Source: Spirochaetaceae bacterium
GTDB taxonomy: Bacteria > Spirochaetota > Spirochaetia > DSM-27196 > PWMO01
Direction: 5' to 3'
DNA length: 46,433 bases
NCBI GenBank assembly: GCA_007693325.1
Contig: REDW01000055.1
Span: 1-46,433, forward strand
Shown here: one piece after another, positions 33,180-41,307 of the stretch
How positions within the stretch are numbered: the first letter of the stretch is position 1
Layout of the letters: every line of letters begins with the position of its first letter
Translations under genes and position numbers: made by a program
The notes under the pieces: generated by a model
The model's input: only the letters and a program-made list of their open reading frames with translations
Database searches by the model: none
What the model was told of the DNA's origin: nothing

Positions 33180-34997
33180 CTACGCGTCGGCCGGCGTATT
33201 CAGGTCCGGATAGGCTGTAGACAGCTCATCGAGTTGATGTTTGGCGGCGGCAACTTCTGCCATCAGGGCTGTCTTCCAGTGTTCATAGTCGCGGTCGAGG
33301 CTGTTGATAAGGCTGCGGTAGTACTCGATGCCCTGAAGAAGGTTGTCCCGGTAGCTGCGAAACTCTTGCACGCTTCTGGCACCGGTATCGCGCATCGTTT
33401 TCAGCAATTGGCGCGCAAGATCGGATACGTAGAGCTTCAGCTCGTTGACAAACATATGCGGCCGCCTGGCTCCGTTGATCAGGCTCATGCGGCCGTAGAT
33501 GTGATCGACCATCTCGCGCAGCGAGGCTACCTTTGTGAAGAATGCCAGGTTGGGCCCGGGGCAAACCGCCGGAGTTGGCTTTTCGCCGTGCGCGTTGGTC
33601 TTGTAGTTGACGGCAACCGACCCGGAGAGATCGCGGCAGAGACAGACCCGCTCGATGATTTCAAAGTGGCGCAGTTGATACTGATCGGCCGGTAGATTCT
33701 GGGCGTCGAGCTCGGCGATCTTCTTGCGCTGATAGGTGCGCGAGGCGGTGCATATGGGAAGCTCGGTGAACTCAGTGTTGAATTTCAGTAGCCCCTTCGG
33801 GCACGGACTGCCGGGATTGCCGCGGCGCGCCAGCTCGTGTTTGTGGATTTCGGAGGCGGAGTTCGTCAAGTTGCTGAACGGCACGCCGAGCGGCGAAGCG
33901 CCGCTGGAAACAATCTGCTCGCCACCAGCCGCGGCGAGTCTCTGCAGTGTATCCGGGTCGACGTTGATGCACTCGGGTACCAGTAGAAACGGAGAGCCCC
34001 ATCCAACGCTGTCCACCGCGTAGTGCTCAAGCAGGAAGTCATGCTCGCTGGCGGTGCCAACACCGCCCTGTGCGGTGATCCGGAACGCCGGCCGTGGCGG
34101 CACGGCGGAACCGCGCTTGACAAGCGCATCGGTATAGATCGCGTACAGGGTATCGAGCAGCTCTGTGCGGCGGGTCTTGAACTCTTCGAGAACCGGTCCC
34201 AGAAGGTAGCCGTCAGTGGCAAAGGTGTGGCCGCCGCAGTTCAGTCCGGATTCAATGCGAAACTCGGAAATCCACAGGCCGCTGCGAGCAAACATTCGCG
34301 CCTGTGTCAGCGCCGATCGGAAATCGCTGACCTTCAGCACGATTTTCTTGCGCAGGTTCCCCGCAGCGTCGGGCTGGAAAGCGGCAAAGCTCTCCATGTA
34401 CCTGGCAAGTCGGCGGTTGAAGCCTGCCGAGAGCACCACCGACGAGTCGAGCTCACTGCGGGCGTAGCCGCGCAGTGCCGCCATGGCGTCGGCATATTCG
34501 GCAGGCAACTTTTCCCCGTTGCGGTAGTTGTCCTTGTCTACCTTGACCATGATGTTGACGTCAATATCCCCGGGCTCGATAGCTGCGCGCAGTTCCTGCT
34601 GAAGCTGTGCGCGCCGGGCTGCATCGGTACACGCGAGCATGGCGTTGTATCTTGTGTGCAGTTCCGACTGCTCGGGAAGCAGCTCGAAGTAGGTTGTAAT
34701 CTCCGAGCCGGGCTCGAACGCGGCGCTCTGCAGCGCCGCCGATCTCTCGCGGACAATAGTCCCGATCAGGTTGAGATAGGCCGTGATGCGATTTGCGCGC
34801 GGATCGGGGTCCTCGTCGGTGATTGGTACGTATTCCTCGTTTCGTTGGCGGCAGTAGTACGCGCGTACCTCTTCGGCAATCCGATCATCGACGATTGACA
34901 TGACCGACGAGATTCCGTACTTGGCTACCTTGGCCGGGGCATCGAGCGAGAAACCGATTCCGAGAACCGGTATGTGAAATGTATGAGAATTCTGCAC
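33180..34997 (-). CDS. conserved protein of unknown function, TIM-barrel-like, Cys-rich C-terminus
   Basis: A 605-residue soluble protein. The GTG at 34997 with GGAGGA 9 nt upstream is preferred over the TTG at 35033. The opening HIPVLGIGFSLDAPAKVAKYG resembles the first strand of nitronate-monooxygenase-like FMN barrels. Later GLNCGGHTFATDG and RITAQGGVGTASEHDFLL, then SVGWGSPFLLVPE, would suit cofactor-binding loops. The second half has Cys residues in SPCPKG, PICTAS, VCLCRDL and VCPGPN that could bind a metal or Fe-S cluster. It ends in a long helical tail. I recall similar proteins with no assigned role. It precedes the srkA gene by 8 nt, so a stress or redox role is possible. Confidence 0.6.
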   Translation of the reverse strand: MQNSHTFHIPVLGIGFSLDAPAKVAKYGISSVMSIVDDRIAEEVRAYYCRQRNEEYVPITDEDPDPRANRITAYLNLIGTIVRERSAALQSAAFEPGSEITTYFELLPEQSELHTRYNAMLACTDAARRAQLQQELRAAIEPGDIDVNIMVKVDKDNYRNGEKLPAEYADAMAALRGYARSELDSSVVLSAGFNRRLARYMESFAAFQPDAAGNLRKKIVLKVSDFRSALTQARMFARSGLWISEFRIESGLNCGGHTFATDGYLLGPVLEEFKTRRTELLDTLYAIYTDALVKRGSAVPPRPAFRITAQGGVGTASEHDFLLEHYAVDSVGWGSPFLLVPECINVDPDTLQRLAAAGGEQIVSSGASPLGVPFSNLTNSASEIHKHELARRGNPGSPCPKGLLKFNTEFTELPICTASRTYQRKKIAELDAQNLPADQYQLRHFEIIERVCLCRDLSGSVAVNYKTNAHGEKPTPAVCPGPNLAFFTKVASLREMVDHIYGRMSLINGARRPHMFVNELKLYVSDLARQLLKTMRDTGARSVQEFRSYRDNLLQGIEYYRSLINSLDRDYEHWKTALMAEVAAAKHQLDELSTAYPDLNTPADA

Positions 34998-35116
34998 CGT
35001 GTATATCCTCCAGGATTGGTGGCTGGATGGCAACTACACGGTAGCACGCAATAGCCTCTGGAGGCAATCGCCGCCACGGTAAGCCGGTGGGCTGACAAGC
35101 CGCTTGAAGCAGGAAG

Positions 35117-35139
35117 GCGCCCCGGTGATACCGGGGCGC
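35117..35139 (-). terminator. terminator after the osmoprotectant operon
   Basis: GCGCCCCGGT and ACCGGGGCGC form a perfect 10-bp stem with a 3-nt loop, 15 nt past the stop of the substrate-binding protein on the minus strand. The sequence after the stem is only partly T-rich (CCTTCCTGCTTC), so efficiency is uncertain. Confidence 0.6.
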
Positions 35140-35153
35140 TGCAAGGCAGTGGT

Positions 35154-36083
35154 TCAGAATTCAATCAGACCCTGCTCGCGCAAGAAGGCAAGCGCAACGT
35201 CTTCGGGTTCCTCTTCATCGATATCAACGCGCTGATTGAGGCCCGCAAGGGTTTCGCCGTCGAGCAGCGCAGAGATCTCTTCGATCAAGTCCGATAGTTC
35301 CGGGTAGGCCTGTACGACTTCCATACGTACTACCGGTGCCGGGTTGTAGACCGGGAAGTACTGCTTGTCGTCCTCCAGAGTGACAAAATCAAATGCCGGG
35401 ATACGGCCATCGGTGCCAAATCCGACTGCAGCATCGACCTGGCCTTCGCGCAGCGCGCCGTAGGTCAGCCCGGTGGTCATGAACCGCACGCCGTCGGGAT
35501 CAAATTCGAAGCCGTACAGTTCCTCGAGTCCGCGGATGCCGTCCTGGCGTTCGTAGAACTCGTCGTTGGTTCCAAACGAGATTGCTTCGGGATTCTGGTT
35601 GATGTAGTCGGCCAGGTCCGAGATAGTCTCGAGGCCCAGCTGATCGGCGTCCTCCTGGCGCATCATTATGACGTAGGTGTTGTTGGCCGGTGCGTAGTCG
35701 AGCCAGGTTACGTTGTTGGTCTCTTCATCCCAGGCCTTTACCAGGTCAAACGCTTCATCGGGATCGCCAACCGGATCGTGTTCCATCAGCGTCAACAGCG
35801 TGGTGCCGGTGTACTCCCAGTACATGTCCACCTGGCCCGCGTGCAGAGCCGGCCGAATGACATCTGATTCGCCGAGGCCGGTTCGGTCTTCCACCGGATA
35901 GCCTTCGGCGCGCAGGATTTCAAGCAGCATATTGCCGAGAATCAGCTGCTCAGTCCACGCTTTGGACGCTACAGTAATCGTTGGTCCTTCGCGGGTGACC
36001 TCGGCAGTGCCTCCGGCACTGGCCGCCGCAGCCACGAGCAGCAGAAGTGCCGCAATTGTCAGCAGTAGTTTGTTCGTTCTCAT
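35154..36083 (-). CDS. osmoprotectant ABC transporter, substrate-binding protein (OpuCC/OsmF type)
   Basis: A 309-residue exported binding protein. The signal peptide (MRTNKLLLTIAALLLLVAAAASAGG) lacks a lipobox Cys, so it is probably a free periplasmic protein. The mature part shows the OpuAC/QAT-type fold: ASKAWTEQLILGNMLLEILR, then RPALHAGQVDMYWEYTGT, and YAPANNTYVIMM. Aromatic residues such as WEYTG would form the cage for a quaternary ammonium group (glycine betaine, choline or carnitine). It is the last gene of a four-gene importer operon and is followed by a hairpin terminator. Confidence 0.88.
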   Translation of the reverse strand: MRTNKLLLTIAALLLLVAAAASAGGTAEVTREGPTITVASKAWTEQLILGNMLLEILRAEGYPVEDRTGLGESDVIRPALHAGQVDMYWEYTGTTLLTLMEHDPVGDPDEAFDLVKAWDEETNNVTWLDYAPANNTYVIMMRQEDADQLGLETISDLADYINQNPEAISFGTNDEFYERQDGIRGLEELYGFEFDPDGVRFMTTGLTYGALREGQVDAAVGFGTDGRIPAFDFVTLEDDKQYFPVYNPAPVVRMEVVQAYPELSDLIEEISALLDGETLAGLNQRVDIDEEEPEDVALAFLREQGLIEF

Positions 36084-36108
36084 AAAAGACCTCCATTTGT
36101 GTGTGACT

Positions 36109-36747
36109 TCACCCCGAATATCTAGCTGAAATCCAGCGGTGAATCAGGCCAATGACCTGGTCAATCAGAATTGCGAGCGCTGCAGTCATCAGCGATCCGG
36201 CGATAATATAGTCAGGACGATGCATCGAAATACCGGAGAAGATCAGTCTGCCAAGGCCTCCTCCGGCTATCAGGTGAGCCAGGGTGGCGGTGCCGACGGT
36301 CAGGACTGCCGACGTCTGTACGCCGGCAATGATCACGGGCAGGGCCAGCGGCAGTTCAATGCGCGTCAGAACCCGCCCGCGGGACATTCCCATGCCGCGT
36401 GCAGCTTCGAGCACGTCCGGGTCAACGCCTTCGATACCGGCGATCACGTTGCGCGCAATCGGGAGCAGCGCGTAGATGGTCAGTGCAAAAAGGCTCGGAA
36501 CGCGGCCGATACCCATGATCGGCAGGAAGATTGCTACTACCGCCAGACTGGGAACGCCCTGCGCGGTGTTCAGGAACGCGAGTATCTGCAGTGACCACTT
36601 GTTGAACGGTGGCCGCGTGACAAGAATCCCGACTGGAATCGCAACGGCAATCGCAATTGAGAGTGAGATCCCAACCAGCTCCAGGTGCTGGGCGGTCAGC
36701 TGCAGACCTTCCAGGCGTACCACCTCTATTAGTCGGTGCCAGTTCAT
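36109..36747 (-). CDS. osmoprotectant ABC transporter permease
   Basis: A 212-residue permease with five to six membrane helices and the ABC coupling motif near EAARGMGMSRGRVLTRIELPLALPVIIAGVQ. It pairs with the permease encoded at 36744-37394: the two share that same segment (ARGMGMSxxRxLxRxxLPLAxPVIxAGVx) and form the importer channel. The ATG at 36747 overlaps the upstream stop by ATGA and has GGGGAGAAG upstream. The binding-protein gene starts 26 nt downstream. Confidence 0.9.
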   Translation of the reverse strand: MNWHRLIEVVRLEGLQLTAQHLELVGISLSIAIAVAIPVGILVTRPPFNKWSLQILAFLNTAQGVPSLAVVAIFLPIMGIGRVPSLFALTIYALLPIARNVIAGIEGVDPDVLEAARGMGMSRGRVLTRIELPLALPVIIAGVQTSAVLTVGTATLAHLIAGGGLGRLIFSGISMHRPDYIIAGSLMTAALAILIDQVIGLIHRWISARYSG

Positions 36748-37394
36748 GCCGCTTCTCCCCGGATGCCCGGTGACACCAGCAGGTGCTCCAGCTTGGAGAA
36801 CAGGTAGTCGATTCCGATAGCAAACGCCGATACCAGTACCGCGCCCACGATGATCATGTCCGAGCGCGTTCTGACCAGCCCCTGCTGGATCAGCACGCCG
36901 AGATTACGCTCTCCAATAAATACCGCCAACGTTGCGATTCCTACCATCATCACAACCGAGACTCGTACCCCGGCCAGGATAACAGGTGTGGCAAGCGGCA
37001 ACTGCACGCGGAAGAGAATCCGGCGTGCCGACATGCCCATGCCGCGGGCGTTTTCCATGATTGCGGCATCCACTCCGTTGAGTGCAACGTAGACGTTACG
37101 TATAATCGGCAGCATGGCGTAGAGCACCAGCGCCAGTACGGCGCTCTGTCTACTCAGTCCCAGACCGGGAATTGTCACCAGGATGCCGTAGAGCGCAACG
37201 CTCGGTACAGACATGATCAGACTGGCGATTCCCAGAACTCCGCGTGCCATACGCCGGTTGTTGCGAATAAGGATACCCACGCTTACCCACACGAGTACCG
37301 CCATCACAACCGCCATCAGAATGAGAACGGCGTGTTCCCCCGCGTATCCGAGAATCCGGTCGGTATTGTTGACAAAGTAACGCAGCGATCTCAC
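36744..37394 (-). CDS. osmoprotectant ABC transporter permease
   Basis: A 216-residue permease of the OpuCB/OpuCD type with about six membrane helices and the coupling loop ENARGMGMSARRILFRVQLPLATPVILAGV. It starts at a GTG that overlaps the stop of the ATPase gene (GTGA), with GAAGGGGC upstream. It is a likely partner of the next permease in a heterodimeric channel. Both permeases lack an extra binding domain, so the separate periplasmic protein does the recognition. Confidence 0.9.
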   Translation of the reverse strand: MRSLRYFVNNTDRILGYAGEHAVLILMAVVMAVLVWVSVGILIRNNRRMARGVLGIASLIMSVPSVALYGILVTIPGLGLSRQSAVLALVLYAMLPIIRNVYVALNGVDAAIMENARGMGMSARRILFRVQLPLATPVILAGVRVSVVMMVGIATLAVFIGERNLGVLIQQGLVRTRSDMIIVGAVLVSAFAIGIDYLFSKLEHLLVSPGIRGEAA

Positions 37395-38542
37395 GACGGT
37401 GCCCCTTCGCCGGCCGGTTCGGGCTCGCTCTCCTGGTAGGCCTCGCCGACGTAGGAGCGGATGTCGTCGAGGTAGACCATACCGAGAAACTTGCGCGTGT
37501 GCTCCATTACCGGAATGGCGCCTACGTCGTGCTGCAGCATCACCGCCAGCGCATCGCGCAGTGTTGCTTCCGGCGGCAGGGTGGTGGGGAACGGCTTGAT
37601 AAAACGGTTCCAGCCGCGCGCACTGCTGGCTTTCCCGGCATCGCCGCGGGTTACGTAGCCCACCACGTTGGAGTTCTCGTCTTCGATCACCAGACGGTTA
37701 CGCTCGGTAGCATCGAAGGACGCGCGCACGGTCTCCAGTTCTGCGGTCTCTTTGACGACGCGGAACTGCCGTTTGAGTACCTTGGGTACCGGTAACAGGC
37801 TCAAGACCTTCAGCGAACGGTCACTGCCGATGAACTCGGCCACAAAATCATCGGCAGGCGCCAGCAGCAGTTTCTCGGGGGTATCGTACTGTACCAGCCG
37901 GCCGTTATTCATGATGGCAATCCGATTGCCCATCTTGATCGCCTCGTCGATGTCGTGAGTTACAAAGCAGATCGTCTTGCGGACCTTCTGCTGCAGTGTC
38001 AGAAACTCGTTTTGCAGCTGCGTGCGCGTTATCGGATCAACTGCGCCAAACGGTTCATCCATCAGCATGACCGGCGGGTCGGCGGCCAGGGCTCGCGCAA
38101 CGCCGACGCGCTGGCTCTGGCCCCCGGAGAGCTCGCGCGGGTACTTGTGGGCGTTCTCGTCGGGATCGAGGCCAACCAACCGCAGCAACTCGTGCACCCG
38201 GCTGTTGATGCGCTGGTGGTCCCAGCCCAGAAGGCGTGGTACGGTGGCCACGTTCTCAAAAACCGTGTAGTGAGGAAACAGTCCGGTTTTCTGGATTACG
38301 TAACCGATCCCCTGGCGCAGCGTGTCCTGATCTTGCGAGAGGATGTTTTCGCCGTTAACGAGGATCTCGCCCGACGTTGGCTCGAAGATGCGGTTGACCA
38401 TCTTCAGCGTGGTTGTCTTTCCACAACCGGACGGTCCAACAAAGACGCAGGTCTCGCCCTGGTTGACTTCCAGACTGAGCCCGTCAACCGCAGAGCGGAC
38501 CATTCCAGGATAGCGCTTGGTTACATTTTTGAATCGGATCAT
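37391..38542 (-). CDS. osmoprotectant ABC transporter ATPase with CBS domains (OpuCA type)
   Basis: A 383-residue ATPase. Walker A GPSGCGKTT is at residues 36-44, signature LSGGQSQRVGVARAL starts at 138, Walker B VMLMDEPFGAVDP is next, and the switch His is in THDIDEA. The C-terminal 130 residues are a CBS pair (LVIEDENSNVVGYVTRGD and AIPVMEHTRKFLGMVYLDDI) of the kind that senses ionic strength or cyclic di-AMP in OpuA/OpuC. The ATG at 38542 has AAGGGG 7 nt upstream. The frame stays open further 5' through the leader, with a GTG at 38668, but that extension has no family support. Confidence 0.93.
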   Translation of the reverse strand: MIRFKNVTKRYPGMVRSAVDGLSLEVNQGETCVFVGPSGCGKTTTLKMVNRIFEPTSGEILVNGENILSQDQDTLRQGIGYVIQKTGLFPHYTVFENVATVPRLLGWDHQRINSRVHELLRLVGLDPDENAHKYPRELSGGQSQRVGVARALAADPPVMLMDEPFGAVDPITRTQLQNEFLTLQQKVRKTICFVTHDIDEAIKMGNRIAIMNNGRLVQYDTPEKLLLAPADDFVAEFIGSDRSLKVLSLLPVPKVLKRQFRVVKETAELETVRASFDATERNRLVIEDENSNVVGYVTRGDAGKASSARGWNRFIKPFPTTLPPEATLRDALAVMLQHDVGAIPVMEHTRKFLGMVYLDDIRSYVGEAYQESEPEPAGEGAPS

Positions 38543-38734
38543 CGATACCCCTTCTTCGGCCGCGTGCCAGACGCCCTGCTTGCACCGCTGCGAGTGTTGA
38601 GTACCGATTCTTGCTGCGACCACTCGGCCGCTCAAACCAGTCCCGCAGTGGTGCCCTGGCAGGATCACGTCCTCCAGTAGACGCACAACTTTGCGACGAT
38701 GGGTCATTATAGCACATAGCGGCAGCAGCCGCAA
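38543..38734 (-). promoter_or_regulatory. promoter and about 155-nt leader of the osmoprotectant operon
   Basis: The minus strand reads TTGCGG (complement of 38729-38734), 17 bp, then a perfect extended TATAAT (complement of 38706-38711, preceded by TGC). Transcription should start near 38698, leaving a leader of about 155 nt before the ATG at 38542. The leader has no stop in the ATPase frame and holds GGAGG just before a GTG at 38668. No known riboswitch fold was recognised. Confidence 0.65.
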
Positions 38735-38752
38735 ACGCGCTGCGCTTTGCGG

Positions 38753-39481
38753 TTACGCGTTGGTTCGAAGCGTCGAGCGGCCGCCGTCAACTCCGAAAAT
38801 CTGTCCGGTTATCCAGTCGGCCTGCGGCGAGAGCAGAAACGCGCTGAGCGCCGCTACGTCGTCTGCGGTTCCCAGACGCTGCAGCGCGTGCATTTTGGCG
38901 ATCGAGTCAGCCATCTGCTGGTTGGACAGCAGCCCTTCGGCCAGAGGTGTGCGCATCAATGACGGAGCGATGGCGTTGACGCGTACCCGCGGCGCCAGTT
39001 CTGCGGCCAACGAAAGGGTTAGCCCGTTTACCGCGGCCTTTGCCATCGCGGTAGACGCGTGAAAGGTGAAGCCCTGGGAAGCCGCAACGGTGGAATAGAG
39101 CAGAACCGAAGCGGTAGCGCTATTCTTCTTCAGCGCTGGAAGCGCTGCCTGAATCGCCAGTGCCGCGCCGGCCGCGTTAACCTTGAAGTCATCGATGAAG
39201 TCCTGCTCGCTGAACCGCTGCAGGCTGCGAAGGGTGATAGTGCCAACCGCGTAAACCAACCCGGCCAGCGGGGAGCCGGCCTGTTCGGCTACCCGTGCAA
39301 ACGCGTTACCGTCGCTAACGTCGGCAACCGTGTAGCCGGCTTCGAGTTCACGGGCAACGGCTTCAATCCGTTCCTGATTGCGGCCAACCAGGTGCAGTTC
39401 GTATCCCTGCTCGCTCAGAAGCCGCGCCGTAGCCGCTCCCACGGCCCCCGCTGCTCCGTAAATCAGGACTTTTTGTGTCAT
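38753..39481 (-). CDS. short-chain dehydrogenase/reductase family protein, catalytic Tyr absent
   Basis: A 242-residue Rossmann-fold SDR. The N-terminal GAAGAVGAATA is the cofactor loop, and a DVSD acidic site and YAVGTITL region follow. At the active site the Y-x3-K motif reads T-A-M-A-K (in HASTAMAKAAVNGL), so the Tyr is replaced by Thr while the Lys is kept. RVRVNAIAPSLMRTPLAEG follows, and the end, GQIFGVDGG, is typical of FabG-like SDRs. It may be catalytically altered or may bind rather than reduce. The ATG at 39481 begins the Rossmann strand; the longer frame has no support. A promoter lies 22-51 nt upstream. Confidence 0.85.
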   Translation of the reverse strand: MTQKVLIYGAAGAVGAATARLLSEQGYELHLVGRNQERIEAVARELEAGYTVADVSDGNAFARVAEQAGSPLAGLVYAVGTITLRSLQRFSEQDFIDDFKVNAAGAALAIQAALPALKKNSATASVLLYSTVAASQGFTFHASTAMAKAAVNGLTLSLAAELAPRVRVNAIAPSLMRTPLAEGLLSNQQMADSIAKMHALQRLGTADDVAALSAFLLSPQADWITGQIFGVDGGRSTLRTNA

Positions 39482-39502
39482 AGTGGAACCCCGCTTGCAC
39501 GC

Positions 39503-39532
39503 AATATACCCATCAGCGCTGCGGCAGAGCAA
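39503..39532 (-). promoter_or_regulatory. promoter of the SDR gene
   Basis: The minus strand has TTGCTC (complement of 39527-39532), 18 bp, then TATATT (complement of 39503-39508). It overlaps the 3' end of the MFS gene upstream, so the SDR gene can be transcribed on its own. Confidence 0.45.
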
Positions 39533-40691
39533 GCGCGATGGCGCCAACCAGCCCCAGGGCCGCGATCGGCAGCGTGAATCCGATATCAAAGCTGGACAAC
39601 TCGGTGACCACAGCTATCAGCCACGGCGAAACCATGTGCCCGACCGAGGCCATCAGAAACAGCATCGATGATGCCGTGGCGGTATTGTCGGCAAACCATC
39701 CGCAACAGAGAGTCACCAGGTTGGGGATCACCCCGCCGCTTGCAACGCCTGCAAGCAGAGCCCCGGCGGTCAGAAACTGCGGGTTTCGCGTAGCGAAGGT
39801 CAGCAGCAGTACCAGACCGCCGGCCAATCCGCCGGTCCACAGCTGGCGCTTGATGCTGACCCGAGCGGCAAGCCGAGCTGCCAGCAGGCGGCCGACGATG
39901 ATGCCGAACCAGTACAGCGACACCGCGGCGGCGCCCATGCGCACCGGCGCCCCCAGGCTGGTCTGCAGGTACATCGGCAGCCAGACCGAGAAACCGGCCT
40001 GGTGCCCCACATAGAACAGCATAACCGCGCAGGCAATCCACATCCGCGGCGCGCGCAGAACCGCTGCAACGCTGCCTGCCTTGACGGCCGCGGTTGCCGA
40101 AATCTTGCGCCGGAAGTGGCTGCGGGTAACGTAGACTGCAACCGCCAGCGCCGCGGCTGCTCCTAGTCCGAGAAATGCTGCGCGCCACTGCAGCCCGGCT
40201 TCAACCAGTGTACTGACGTAGAGCGGACCCACCAGCGCGCCCACCGCAAAGCTGGTGTGCAGCAGGCTGACATGCAGCGCGCTGCGGCGGGGGTTCCACT
40301 GAGCGGTGTCGGCATTGGCTACGGCGTCAAACAGCCTGCTGCTGGCACCGATGGCAAAGAAGGATCCGGCCAGAATAATGTAGTTCAATGCTACGCCGGC
40401 CGAGAAGAGGCTGACGCTGTAGACCAGGAAGCCGCCGGCAATCAGCAGCGGCTTGCGCGTGCGGTCGGCAAACAGCGCGCTGGCTACAATCGCCATGATC
40501 CCACCGAGCTGCTGAAATGAAACCAGCAGCCCGGCTACCGACAGGCGCAGCTCGAAGCTGTCGATGATCAGGGGCATCAGCGGTCCGATCATGGTCACCG
40601 AAAGGGCGTAGAGAAAGGTCATGGCAAAAACGCTCAGCTGAGCGCGTTGGCCGGATGACATATCAGGAGTGTGCTCGCTGCCGCTATGCAT
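39513..40691 (-). CDS. MFS transporter
   Basis: A 392-residue major-facilitator protein with about twelve hydrophobic segments. A loop motif ALFADRTRKPLLIAGG follows the second helix, and GRLLAARLAARVSIKRQLW opens the matching loop of the second half. The pattern broadly recalls fucose/glucose permease-like or fosmidomycin-type families, but the substrate is unknown. The start is uncertain: ATGs at 40715, 40691 and 40661 are possible, none with a good ribosome binding site; 40691 was chosen as a compromise. The SDR gene follows 31 nt after its stop. Confidence 0.83.
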   Translation of the reverse strand: MHSGSEHTPDMSSGQRAQLSVFAMTFLYALSVTMIGPLMPLIIDSFELRLSVAGLLVSFQQLGGIMAIVASALFADRTRKPLLIAGGFLVYSVSLFSAGVALNYIILAGSFFAIGASSRLFDAVANADTAQWNPRRSALHVSLLHTSFAVGALVGPLYVSTLVEAGLQWRAAFLGLGAAAALAVAVYVTRSHFRRKISATAAVKAGSVAAVLRAPRMWIACAVMLFYVGHQAGFSVWLPMYLQTSLGAPVRMGAAAVSLYWFGIIVGRLLAARLAARVSIKRQLWTGGLAGGLVLLLTFATRNPQFLTAGALLAGVASGGVIPNLVTLCCGWFADNTATASSMLFLMASVGHMVSPWLIAVVTELSSFDIGFTLPIAALGLVGAIALALPQR

Positions 40692-40832
40692 CACGGGAGG
40701 ATAACAGGTAATCATACCACCGGGAAGCAGTCGGGTGCCGGCCCTTGCCAATCGGTGCAAAAACGCGCTATCAGGATAAGCCGAGTAGCGCCGTATCAAG
40801 GCCGGAGCGATACGGTGAGTGAGACGTTATCG

Positions 40833-41270
40833 ATGAGCAAACGTGAACATCGCAGTATCCGCGGGTTTCTCATAGTCTGGCTGCTCTGCCCACCGACATC
40901 ACTAATCCGTTCTGCGCTGTGCTGATTGCCAACGCAATCACGCTGACACCCGGCACCGTTACAATCGATTATCACCCGGGTAACTTCAAGGTGGTGTGGA
41001 TCGAATGCCTGACCTCCGATCCCCACGAGGCGGCCGAAATAATCAAGGGATGGTTCGAACGCGTCTTCACCGGCCATCTGGGATCGACTGCTGGGCATCG
41101 GGCTGGGAGCCAGCAAGATTACGCTCTGCGTAGTGATGGTCTCACTCTCGATCTCCGAAAGCTACATTCTCGACCTGGCGCTGTTGTTTGCTATCCTGGG
41201 ATTTCTGGTGACGCTGCTGCTGACGCTCTTTTTTGTCGGCCTGATGGGTTACACATGGTGGACGGTGTAA
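40833..41270 (+). pseudogene. remnant of Mrp antiporter genes mnhE and mnhF
   Basis: Three pieces in different frames recall subunits E and F of a multi-subunit Na+/H+ (Mrp/Mnh) antiporter. An N-terminal piece starts at ATG 40833 (MSKREHRSIRGFLIVWLLC). After a shift near 40890 another frame reads CAVLIANAITLTPGTVTIDY, followed by WIECLTSDPHEAAEIIKGWFE; that is the conserved MnhE C-terminal half. The original frame then resumes near 41088 with SESYILDLALLFAILGFLVT, matching the MnhF end, and stops at 41268-41270. The middle of mnhE and the start of mnhF are missing. No other mnh subunit is nearby. The rest of 40692-40832 shows no gene. Confidence 0.7.
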
Positions 41271-41272
41271 GC

Positions 41273-41301
41273 TTGACAGGCCGATGCGCGGTGCCTATTC
41301 T
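41273..41301 (+). promoter_or_regulatory. ptsN-like gene promoter, probably leaderless
   Basis: TTGACA at 41273-41278, a 17-bp spacer and TATTCT at 41296-41301 make a good sigma70-type promoter. Only six bases (GGCGCC) separate the -10 from the ATG at 41308, so the transcript should begin at or within a base or two of the start codon. No ribosome binding site is present. Confidence 0.6.
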
Positions 41302-41307
41302 GGCGCC

